From NCBI GenBank assembly GCA_000435535.1, contig FR884519.1, positions 1 to 32,921 on the forward strand: a stretch of DNA of 32,921 nt, in the 5' to 3' direction. Positions within the stretch are counted from its first letter, which is position 1. Every line of letters begins with the position of its first letter. Positions 17,184 through 24,403 of this stretch are shown in pieces. Below the pieces are notes generated by a model. That model did no database searches. It worked only from the letters and a program-made list of their open reading frames with translations, and was not told where the DNA came from. A program made the translations under genes and the position numbers. The stretch comes from Clostridium sp. CAG:575. GTDB lineage: Bacteria; Bacillota; Clostridia; TANB77; CAG-508.

Positions 17184-18950
17184 CTAGTCTAAAAATTTTT
17201 TTCTTCTTAAAAATTTTGTCCAGCGATATATTTTACTAGCTTTTAACTGTGCAATTTCTTGTTTTAATTTTTTATTTTCATCACTTAAATTATCTTTTTC
17301 TGCGTAAACTTTTCCTAATTCTTGTTCACAATTAAATTTAATATCTTCTATACTAATTATTCTCTTCCATTTTTCTGTGTAAAAATCTAATATATCCTTA
17401 TCCACTAATGTTTTCTGCCATTTTTCTTCTAGTTCATTAAATATTTTAATATATTTTTTTATATTATACTTCTCATATAGTTTATCAAAATTTATTTTTC
17501 CTTTAATATTATTGTGTTGAAAAGCAAGTTGTCCAATGCTTCTATACATTATTAGTTCAAGAGGAACTCCCTCTTCATACCATTCTTGATCAAATAGCAG
17601 ATATTCACTCTTTCCATCATAAAATATGTTTTGAAATACTAGGTCTATAAATCCATCTTTAAGTATTGTTAAATTTTCTTTTTCTTCTTTTGATATTTTT
17701 ACATCATATTTTTCAAAAATGCTTGTTTCTGATTTTTGAGTAAATCTTTCTTTTAAAGTGTTGTACCATTTTTCTAATTCTTCTTCAAATTTATCATATT
17801 TTCCATGATTTATAAGTTCTTCTAAATATTCATCCATAGTTGGCTTTTTGATAAATTTACTCTCTATTTTGCCTTTAGAAAATGTTTCACATAATGAAAA
17901 TCCTAGTTCTTTTAATTTGTCTATATTTTCTTTTATTTGCTCAATGTGTTCTTTTCCATATTGGTTATAAGCTTCTTTTTCTGCTTGATTCTGTGATAAT
18001 TTAGTAATTATTTTATATTCTCTTTTTCTCATATTACTATAATTTACAAAACAAATATCAGATACATTTTCTTTTGAAATCTCTATTATATAGCTATTTG
18101 TAAAGAAATCAAATTTTTTGTTTCTAATTATATCTCCCATAAATGCTAGTTCACTAAATAGTATTTCTTCATCTTCTCTATAATAAATATTATATCTATT
18201 TCTTTTTGGTAAATATTCATCTGTATAAATCATATGTGTTAATGTGTAATTTGGCACAGGATAATAAAATTTTGAATTACTAAATTCTTTTAAAATTTCT
18301 TCTAATTCTACTTTTCCATATAATTTATAATCTTTATTTTTGTTTTCAATATAGTTTGCAAATGGTGCTTCTTTATTATTTCTTGTTGAGCCTGCTAAGT
18401 ATTTAACTCCAAATTTATTATCTATTGCTAAAATTATTTTTCCGTTTTCACTTAATTTTCTGTATGTCCATTCTAGCATTTCTTTAAGATTCACAAATCC
18501 TAATTTTTCTGCATATTCTGCAGTTCCTATTAATGTTATATAATCATATTTTTCTTCTAATTCTAGTTTTTTCAAGTTAGTGCAAAGTATTAATCTTAAA
18601 TTTGCAACATGTTCTAATCTTTTTTGCAAGCATTCTATTTTTTCATTACTTGTTTCTATTGCTGTTATATTTAGATTTTTACGTGCTAATTCTTCTGTAA
18701 TTTCGCCGTAATTTGCTCCTATTTCAAGTATTTTCTTATTTTCCTCAAATGGATACCATTTTATAACATTTGCTCTCATTTCTGAAAATATACTTACTAT
18801 GTTTGTCCTTTTGTCTTTTTCAATAATTTTGTCATATTCACAAGTTTTATATTCATTAATGTATTGTTTAATATCTTCTCTATATTCACCATAAATATCA
18901 TTATTATAGTAATTATCCTCATGATAAAATCTTTTATCTACTTCTATCAT
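17184..18950 (-). CDS. Methyltransferase + kinase-like + coiled-coil protein (WbdD-like architecture)
   Basis: 588 residues. Residues 60-200 form a class I SAM methyltransferase: motif I KILEIGANYGEIT at 73-85, acidic AIETS at 97-101, YDYITLIGTAEY near 135-146. Residues 300-480 look like a protein-kinase/APH fold: EYKIITKL near 311 (possible ATP Lys), a helix with KEAY, hinge-like SKFIKKPTMDEYLEEL at 364-379, catalytic-loop-like DLVFQN at 436-441 (DxxxxN) and metal-site-like LLFDQEW at 451-457. A heptad coiled coil spans about 541-572, ending in a basic KIYRWTKFLRRKKF. WbdD, which caps E. coli O9a chains before ABC export, has the same order. The methyltransferase call is firm; kinase and capping roles are inferred. 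SD AAAGGA is 9 nt from the ATG. Confidence 0.82.
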   Translation of the reverse strand: MIEVDKRFYHEDNYYNNDIYGEYREDIKQYINEYKTCEYDKIIEKDKRTNIVSIFSEMRANVIKWYPFEENKKILEIGANYGEITEELARKNLNITAIETSNEKIECLQKRLEHVANLRLILCTNLKKLELEEKYDYITLIGTAEYAEKLGFVNLKEMLEWTYRKLSENGKIILAIDNKFGVKYLAGSTRNNKEAPFANYIENKNKDYKLYGKVELEEILKEFSNSKFYYPVPNYTLTHMIYTDEYLPKRNRYNIYYREDEEILFSELAFMGDIIRNKKFDFFTNSYIIEISKENVSDICFVNYSNMRKREYKIITKLSQNQAEKEAYNQYGKEHIEQIKENIDKLKELGFSLCETFSKGKIESKFIKKPTMDEYLEELINHGKYDKFEEELEKWYNTLKERFTQKSETSIFEKYDVKISKEEKENLTILKDGFIDLVFQNIFYDGKSEYLLFDQEWYEEGVPLELIMYRSIGQLAFQHNNIKGKINFDKLYEKYNIKKYIKIFNELEEKWQKTLVDKDILDFYTEKWKRIISIEDIKFNCEQELGKVYAEKDNLSDENKKLKQEIAQLKASKIYRWTKFLRRKKFLD

Positions 18951-19018
18951 AAATTGAATTCCTTTCTCAATTTTGCATTCATGTTTCTAGCTTTTTCTTA
19001 ATAATTTTTACGTTCTTC

Positions 19019-20005
19019 CTATCTTTTTCCAAGTAGTTTTAATGTAAAATGTCTTATTTTAAAAAATATATTTCCAATTGCTGGTGTATTCATTATCATA
19101 AAATTTTCTACATAATACATAAATGTTTCGTTTTTATATAATTCATGGAAAATGTTCCAATTTTTAAAGTTAAAATGTTTTTTGTTTTCTATGTCTTCAA
19201 AATATTCTAGTGCCTTTCTATTTTGTTTTTGTAAATTTTCTGGAAAAACCTTTTCATTTTCTACATATGTTTTAAATAAATCAATCTTAACTTCTATAAA
19301 TAATTTTCTTACATCTTGTATTTTTGTAAATTTATGTGATATTTTATCTGTTCCAACTTGATTATTTCCATGTTGTCTATATTTTATTGTTTTTTCATTT
19401 AAATATTGAACTTTTCCATATAATGCCACAATTAAGCCTATCCATGTATCATGTATTACATATTTGGCTTTTGGAATTGGAATTATTTTTTCTATATATT
19501 CTTTTTTTGATAATAAAGTGCATCCAGTAACACAATTATATAAATATTGTAATTCATAGGTGTTTAAGCATTTTTGTATTTTTCTTGAAAGCAACATAAA
19601 ATCATTAAAAGATTGATATATTGTTTTTAAATTTTCATCAACTACCTCTAAATCTGTAAACACTAAATCTGCATTTGTTTCTTTTAATCTATTAAAGGTT
19701 TTTTCTACTTTTTCTGGAAGCCAATAGTCATCTTGGTCAGATAACATGTAAAAATCATTTTCTACTTTTGTTAATAAAAACTCAAAATTTTTTGCATATC
19801 CTAAATTGTTTTCTTGAAAATATGCAGTTATTCTATTATCTTTTTGTTCATATTCTTTTATTATTTCTCTTGTTTTGTCTTTTGAACAATCATCTGAAAT
19901 TATTAATCTAATATTTGAATATGTTTGGTTTAAAATACTTTCTATTTGTTCTCTTAAATATTTTTCTCCATTATATGTTGCCATTAGAATATCTATTTGT
20001 TCCAT
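19019..20005 (-). CDS. GT2 glycosyltransferase, RgpB/rhamnosyltransferase-like
   Basis: 328 residues, the usual length of this family. The GT-A domain shows DILMATYNGEKYLREQIESI, LIISDDCSKDKTREII, ENNLGYAKNFEFLL and the signature MLSDQDDYWLPEKVEK near residue 92. DQDD-Y/V-WLP is characteristic of the group containing streptococcal RgpB and other alpha-rhamnosyl transferases. YRQHGNNQVG and a basic amphipathic C-terminus (FFKIRHFTLKLLGKR) are also typical. It is probably a cytoplasmic, membrane-associated chain enzyme. The broken gene at 27291-28287 is a paralogue with the same signature (SDHDDIWYP). SD AAAGGT is 6 nt from the ATG. Rhamnose is a guess from the family; no rml genes are in the window. 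Confidence 0.9.
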   Translation of the reverse strand: MEQIDILMATYNGEKYLREQIESILNQTYSNIRLIISDDCSKDKTREIIKEYEQKDNRITAYFQENNLGYAKNFEFLLTKVENDFYMLSDQDDYWLPEKVEKTFNRLKETNADLVFTDLEVVDENLKTIYQSFNDFMLLSRKIQKCLNTYELQYLYNCVTGCTLLSKKEYIEKIIPIPKAKYVIHDTWIGLIVALYGKVQYLNEKTIKYRQHGNNQVGTDKISHKFTKIQDVRKLFIEVKIDLFKTYVENEKVFPENLQKQNRKALEYFEDIENKKHFNFKNWNIFHELYKNETFMYYVENFMIMNTPAIGNIFFKIRHFTLKLLGKR

Positions 20006-20025
20006 AATTTTACCTTTCTTATCCT

Positions 20026-20077
20026 AAAAGGACAGTTCTTGTGGGAGACATATGTCGCCTTTACAATTTGTCCTTTT
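20026..20077 (-). repeat. Intergenic stem-loop, possible REP-like element
   Basis: AAAAGGACA (20026-20034) is the exact inverse of TGTCCTTTT (20069-20077). The 34-nt loop contains a second stem around the palindrome GACATATGTC (20047-20056) with flanking GG/CC. The block is much richer in G and C than its surroundings. Nineteen bases, TCTCCCACAAGAACTGTCC on the minus strand (20048-20030), match 16 of 19 with 11977-11995 on the plus strand. It lies between the MBL-fold gene and the GT2 gene; no U run follows. Confidence 0.55.
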
Positions 20078-20105
20078 TGAAATATCTTCAATGAATGTCT
20101 AAAAA

Positions 20106-21029
20106 TTATTGGATGTTAATTGTGATGTCTCCATCTTTTGCCACATAATTTGTCTTTACTCCAATATTTTGTAACCATTCTCTAGTTTCTATCGTTTTAA
20201 AATTTGCTGTATTATAACCTTCTCCTACATCATTATCCCATAGCCAGCTTGTAGTTGGCCATAAGCATATTTCTGGATTTACTAATTTGTATAATTCTTT
20301 TGTGGCTCCTCTTTGTCCATGATGTGCCACTTGAACTATATCACTTTTTAGTCTTGAGCCATATTGTTTTATAAGTTTTTCTGATTCTTCAGTTCCTGTA
20401 TCTCCTAAAAATAATATTGATTTGTCATTTATATACATTTTAAATACCATACTTGAATTATTTATTGCATTATTAGTTATTTCTGGGTTTGCAAGTTCGA
20501 ATATTTCTACCTTTAGATTTTTCTTAATCTCTATAATATCCCCTATTTGTGGTGTTTTTACTACTGATTTTATTCTATCATTTTCTAAAGTTTGATAAAA
20601 ATCTGATATTTCATTTGCTCTATTAGGCTCATATTTTTCGTACCAAATGATATCATTTGCACTATAATATATGTTTTTTATTTCTATATCTGTATTTTTT
20701 ACTATATCTATAAATGCCCCTACATGGTCTTTATGCGGATGTGTTATAAACCAATAGTCAACCGTGTTTCCATATTTTTTTATATATTGTTTTAGTGTTT
20801 CCGATTCTTTTTGCAATCCACCATCTACAACTATATTCTTATTGTTAGATGTTCTTATAAAATATCCCATCATACTATCATTACTTCTTGCTGATAGTTG
20901 TGTTAATTCAATTCCAGTTTTGTTCTTTTTTATAAAACATCTTATTAGTACTAATAAGATTAATAATACTGTAAGTATTATTAATGAATTTTTGAAAAAA
21001 GCCTTTCTTTTTTGGTTACTCATTTTCAT
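20106..21029 (-). CDS. Membrane-anchored metallo-beta-lactamase-fold hydrolase (ComEC C-domain-like)
   Basis: 307 residues. One N-terminal membrane helix (about 14-31, SLIILTVLLILLVLIR) with positive charges inside predicts an extracellular catalytic domain. The domain carries the MBL metal motif THPHKDH at 96-102 (H97, H99, D101, H102), LFLGDTG at 206-212 with the bridging Asp, and AHHGQ at 235-239. NNSSMVF near 190 and the spacing resemble the ComEC C-terminal nuclease-like domain and related stand-alone hydrolases. Its place inside a polysaccharide export operon, right after wzt, suggests a role on exported polymer or its phospho-substituents, but that is inference only. Either ATG (21027-21029 or 21021-21023) is possible; neither has a well-spaced SD. 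Confidence 0.88.
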   Translation of the reverse strand: MKMSNQKRKAFFKNSLIILTVLLILLVLIRCFIKKNKTGIELTQLSARSNDSMMGYFIRTSNNKNIVVDGGLQKESETLKQYIKKYGNTVDYWFITHPHKDHVGAFIDIVKNTDIEIKNIYYSANDIIWYEKYEPNRANEISDFYQTLENDRIKSVVKTPQIGDIIEIKKNLKVEIFELANPEITNNAINNSSMVFKMYINDKSILFLGDTGTEESEKLIKQYGSRLKSDIVQVAHHGQRGATKELYKLVNPEICLWPTTSWLWDNDVGEGYNTANFKTIETREWLQNIGVKTNYVAKDGDITINIQ

Positions 21030-21113
21030 CTTTTATTACTTATCCTTTTTATATTTTCTTCCAAAACATTATACCTTTTATTTGGTCTAGTTTTGTTATT
21101 GTTTTAATATTTT

Positions 21114-22409
21114 TTATTGTTCTTTATTTTTTATTATATTTATTTTAGTATCTAACTTAGCTATACCAACACATTCTTTGTTTGACATTATTTCTATTAA
21201 TAAAGCTTCATATTTTCTATTTAATATCTCAAGCTCCCCTTTTGCGTTTATATGTGTACAACTAAATGATAATGTATATTTATTTGGTGCTAAAGGAAGT
21301 TTTTGTATAAATTCTACTTCCACAATGTCTCCCTTTTCAAATTTTCCTGGATAAATTTTTTCTATCATTGTATTTGTTCCAGCAACTTCTACTCCATTAA
21401 AATTCTTTATAGTCATTGTAAATATTGGGTTATCTACTTCTTTATTAAATTTTATTTTAGATTTTAATACAACTTCTTTTTCATTATCAATTATTGATAG
21501 ATAATTTCTATTCGTATCAAAAATTCCATAATCAATTACTTCTGCATCTAAATTTCCATATTCTATTAAGTTTGGATTTTGGTTAAAGTGTGATTTCCAT
21601 GTATTTGGATCATCATCTATTTTTATTTCTTCGCTTACTTTATCTAAATTACTATTTTTTGGTGCATTTCCTGTAATGATTTTTTTGTATAAATCAACAC
21701 CTTCTTTTACATCTCCATCAAATGTTTTCTTTCCACTTTCCAATATTATTACTCTTGTACAATTTTTTAAAATGTCTGATACACTATGTGTTACAAATAA
21801 TATTGTCTTTCCTTTTGACTTAAATTCTTCAAATTTTTTAAAACATTTTAACTGAAATGCCATATCTCCAACTGATAAAACTTCATCAACTATTAATATA
21901 TCTGGGTCTACATTTATTGCACATGCAAATGCAAGCCTTGCAAACATACCTGAGGAATATGTTTTTACTGGTTGATATAAGTGTTCTCCTATATCTGCAA
22001 AATCTATTACATCTTGTTTTGTTGCTTCTATTTCCTCTTTTGTTAATCCCATGACTTGTCCATGTTGATAAATATTTTCCTCTCCTGTAAGTTCTGAATT
22101 AAATGCTGTTCCAAGTTCTAGTAATGAACTTATTTTTCCATTAACTTTTAACTCTCCTGATGTTGGAATAACAACACCTGTAATCATTTTTAATAATGTT
22201 GATTTTCCTGCTCCATTTTTTCCTAAAATTCCTAAGGCCTCACCTTTTTTTATTGTTAAATCTAAGTGGTCTGTCGCTGTAAAATCTGAATGTCTATTCA
22301 TTTTTGGAAATATTGCTTCTAATAATCTATCCTGTTTTCTGTTATACATTTTATATTTTTTTACTAAATCTTTTATTTCAATAACGTTTTCTTGTTGCTC
22401 TTTGCTCAT
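21114..22409 (-). CDS. wzt: ABC exporter ATPase with C-terminal carbohydrate-binding domain
   Basis: 431 residues. The nucleotide-binding domain has Walker A LGKNGAGKST at 62-71, signature YSSGM at 151-155, Walker B ILIVDE at 171-176 and the switch His in FVTHSV. Residues about 265-431 form an extra beta-rich domain like the Wzt C-terminal domain, which in E. coli O8/O9a and relatives binds the capped end of the polymer before export. Streptococcal RgpD-type ATPases do not always carry such a domain. With the adjacent permease it forms a Wzm2-Wzt2 exporter for undecaprenyl-PP-linked polysaccharide. A GAAGGGAG SD is separated from the ATG by a hairpin (see separate entry). The extra domain fits the WbdD-like protein encoded downstream. 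Confidence 0.95.
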   Translation of the reverse strand: MSKEQQENVIEIKDLVKKYKMYNRKQDRLLEAIFPKMNRHSDFTATDHLDLTIKKGEALGILGKNGAGKSTLLKMITGVVIPTSGELKVNGKISSLLELGTAFNSELTGEENIYQHGQVMGLTKEEIEATKQDVIDFADIGEHLYQPVKTYSSGMFARLAFACAINVDPDILIVDEVLSVGDMAFQLKCFKKFEEFKSKGKTILFVTHSVSDILKNCTRVIILESGKKTFDGDVKEGVDLYKKIITGNAPKNSNLDKVSEEIKIDDDPNTWKSHFNQNPNLIEYGNLDAEVIDYGIFDTNRNYLSIIDNEKEVVLKSKIKFNKEVDNPIFTMTIKNFNGVEVAGTNTMIEKIYPGKFEKGDIVEVEFIQKLPLAPNKYTLSFSCTHINAKGELEILNRKYEALLIEIMSNKECVGIAKLDTKINIIKNKEQ

Positions 22410-22418
22410 ATTATTTTT

Positions 22419-22453
22419 ATCATATATTATTTTATATATGATTTTCTCCCTTC
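22419..22453 (-). promoter_or_regulatory. SD separated from wzt start codon by a 9-bp hairpin
   Basis: On the mRNA strand GAAGGGAG (22453-22446) is followed by AAA, then ATCATATAT (22442-22434), a 6-nt loop, ATATATGAT (22427-22419), nine A/U bases and the ATG at 22409. Linear distance from SD to start is 36 nt; with the stem folded it is about 12 nt. No nearer SD exists. The arrangement repeats that at 12924-12979. Confidence 0.65.
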
Positions 22454-22490
22454 TTTATTAATACTCTTAAATACTTGCTAAATAAGAGTT

Positions 22491-23282
22491 CTATAAAACA
22501 TCTGCAAAATCTTTTTTTGTTCTTTTGAATACTGAATTCCCCCATATAAACATTACAAATGTTATTACCCAGAATATAATTGTAAACATTCCATGGTTTG
22601 TGAATACTATACCATCACTTATAAATACTTCTCTAAATGCTGTTACTAAATATGTAAATGGCATACATTTCATAAATGTTAATATTGTCTGATGTTCTGA
22701 AAGCATACTTAAATTCCAAATTACTGGTGTAAACCAGAAAAATAATTGCATTGCAATATTTAATAAATTTGCAAAATCTGGTACCACTGTTGTAACAGCT
22801 GATGTAAATCTTGTAAATGCAATTATAAAACAATACGCTGCAAATATTACATATACAAGTAGTAATACATTTGGCATGTAATGATATATCATACATAAAA
22901 CTGTTGCAATTACTATCAAAAATAATCCGACAAAGCTTGATGCAACTATTGATATCATTGGAATTATATCAACTGGGAATACTACTTTTTTTACTAAATA
23001 GCTATATGTTCTAATTGACCCACTTGCTGACAATACACTGTCATTCATCCATTGCCACATTGCCATTCCAGGGAAAAACCACACAACATAAGGATCATTT
23101 CCACTACTTCCTGTTTTTAATATGTATTGGAATACTATTGCATATGTTAGCATAAATACAAATGGTTGTAAAAAGCCCCATATTGCTCCTAAACTTGTAT
23201 TTGCAAATCTGTTCTTGAAATCGTTTTTTCCTAATTGTAAAATTAACTTTTTGTTTTTTATTATTTGTTTTATAAAATCCAT
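22491..23282 (-). CDS. wzm: ABC-2 type polysaccharide exporter permease
   Basis: 263 residues with six predicted membrane helices and the cytoplasmic N-terminal amphipathic segment of Wzm/RgpC/TagG proteins (DFKNRFANTSLGAIWGFLQP). WFFPGMAMWQWMNDSV after the second helix and LFFWFTPVIWNLSML between the fourth and fifth are strongly conserved in polysaccharide and teichoic acid exporters. SD AGGAG is 8 nt from the ATG. It is the first gene of the operon, about 65 nt below the predicted transcription start, and is followed by wzt, as usual for the pair. Polymer specificity is normally set by Wzt, not by this subunit. Confidence 0.96.
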   Translation of the reverse strand: MDFIKQIIKNKKLILQLGKNDFKNRFANTSLGAIWGFLQPFVFMLTYAIVFQYILKTGSSGNDPYVVWFFPGMAMWQWMNDSVLSASGSIRTYSYLVKKVVFPVDIIPMISIVASSFVGLFLIVIATVLCMIYHYMPNVLLLVYVIFAAYCFIIAFTRFTSAVTTVVPDFANLLNIAMQLFFWFTPVIWNLSMLSEHQTILTFMKCMPFTYLVTAFREVFISDGIVFTNHGMFTIIFWVITFVMFIWGNSVFKRTKKDFADVL

Positions 23283-23353
23283 TATTTTTCTCCTAATTTT
23301 GTAATTTTTTCTTTTCCTTTTTGCTTTATTTTTAGTTTCTAAAATTCTTCTAT

Positions 23354-23382
23354 ATTGTATATTTAAAACTCTTTTTTGTCAA
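23354..23382 (-). promoter_or_regulatory. Sigma-A-type promoter of the polysaccharide operon
   Basis: On the minus strand TTGACA (23382-23377), a 17-nt spacer and TACAAT (23359-23354) form a near-consensus promoter. Transcription would start near 23346. The -35 box abuts the U run of the upstream terminator, so the operon is insulated from the gene above it. No operator-like palindrome is evident beside it. Confidence 0.8.
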
Positions 23383-23385
23383 CAA

Positions 23386-23421
23386 AAAAAGCCTATTTTT
23401 CGCTATCAAAATAGGCTTTTT
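23386..23421 (-). terminator. Rho-independent terminator after the gene at 23538-24299
   Basis: AAAAAGCCTATTTT (23386-23399) pairs perfectly with AAAATAGGCTTTTT (23408-23421) across an 8-nt loop. Read on the minus strand the 3' arm runs into seven U residues. The A/T symmetry means it could also act on plus-strand transcripts. Confidence 0.85.
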
Positions 23422-23498
23422 ATTTAATTAAAAATTAATCTATAATTATATGTTAATTTTATTAAGAATTAATTGTTTCAATTTAATATAAATAATGA

Positions 23499-23555
23499 TT
23501 GTTCGACATTTTTCTATAAAACTATAGAACAAATTCTCTACGTCCCCAATGTTCC
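23499..23555 (-). repeat. Dispersed hairpin repeat, copy A
   Basis: About 50 bases (GACATTTTTCTA... to GTCCCCAATGTTCC on the plus strand) align with 30421-30477 at roughly 45 of 51 positions. TTGTTC (23499-23504) pairs with GAACAA further on, and TTCTATA with TATAGAA inside. Where copy B differs in the left arm (TTGTC), its right arm differs to match (GACAA). The minus-strand end of the repeat supplies the last five codons and the stop of the gene at 23538-24299. Confidence 0.75.
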
Positions 23556-24299
23556 AGAAATTAAAGTTAATACACTTTCTATAATCTCTTTTTCTTCTAA
23601 TAATTTATTACTATTTTCTGTTATAAAAATTATACAGTTATTATTATCTTTAAAATATTCATAAGTTTGATATCTATCTAATTTTTCAAAATTAAAATCC
23701 ATTATTTCTCCAGTTATGTCGTCAATTATATAACATGTACTTGAAATATCTAATATGAATACTTTGTTAGAATTTATTGCATTTTCTAGTATTTTATCGT
23801 TATCATTTTGAGTGCTTTTTGTATCATTAATATTTTTTAAATATCCATTACTGTCAATTTCATATGCTGTTTTTGTAACTTCTTTAAGCATTTTCAAAAC
23901 TTTTTCTCTGCTATTTTTTTCTATCCATATTCCATTACTTTGTGGATGTTCCTTTTCTATTATGTCATCTAATTCATTTGTATCTGGTTTCTGTTTTTTT
24001 ATTATTCCTGCAAATGCAACTTTATATTTTATATTTGGTTTAATTACAGCTATTTCTTTGTTGTCATCGCCCTTTTGAATTTCATATAATTCTGTATTTC
24101 CTGTTATTCCTATTTCATTTTTAATTTCTTCTATCTTGCTATTGTTTTGTTCTTGTACTACTTCTTCCTGTGTCTGATTGTTTTTCATATTTAAAAGTGA
24201 TAATCTATTTTTTAAATTTTTAACATTAAAAATTATTATTATAATAATTAATATGCAAATTATTAAACACGAAAAAAATATTTTTTTATTTTTATCCAT
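23538..24299 (-). CDS. Membrane-anchored protein of unknown function
   Basis: 253 residues; I do not recognise a family. One N-terminal membrane helix (about 7-24, FFSCLIICILIIIIIIF) is followed by a Gln/Glu/Asn-rich stretch and a predicted extracellular alpha/beta domain (about 70-245). Readable elements are KYKVAFAGIIKKQKPDTNEL, SNGIWIEKNSREKVLKMLKE and CYIIDDITGEIMDFNFEKLD. SD AAGGAG is 9 nt from the ATG. The last residues GTLGT and the TAG stop lie inside repeat copy A, so the natural C-terminus was probably changed by insertion. A terminator follows at 23386-23421. It lies between the ChW peptidase and the export operon, so a cell-surface role is plausible but unsupported. Confidence 0.75.
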   Translation of the reverse strand: MDKNKKIFFSCLIICILIIIIIIFNVKNLKNRLSLLNMKNNQTQEEVVQEQNNSKIEEIKNEIGITGNTELYEIQKGDDNKEIAVIKPNIKYKVAFAGIIKKQKPDTNELDDIIEKEHPQSNGIWIEKNSREKVLKMLKEVTKTAYEIDSNGYLKNINDTKSTQNDNDKILENAINSNKVFILDISSTCYIIDDITGEIMDFNFEKLDRYQTYEYFKDNNNCIIFITENSNKLLEEKEIIESVLTLISGTLGT

Positions 24300-24340
24300 T
24301 AATTAAAACTCCTTAAAAGTATTTGACTTTAGTATTTTTA

Positions 24341-24379
24341 TAATATAAAAGAGACATCTTATTCGTCTCTTTTATATTA
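24341..24379 (-). terminator. Stem-loop after the ChW peptidase gene
   Basis: TAATATAAAAGAGAC (24341-24355) pairs perfectly with GTCTCTTTTATATTA (24365-24379) over a 9-nt loop. It sits 25 nt below the stop at 24404. The 3' arm on the minus strand is U-rich but ends without a clean U tract, so termination may be partial and could let transcription reach the next gene. Confidence 0.7.
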
Positions 24380-24403
24380 ATTATACATCAGCATATTTCA
24401 TTT

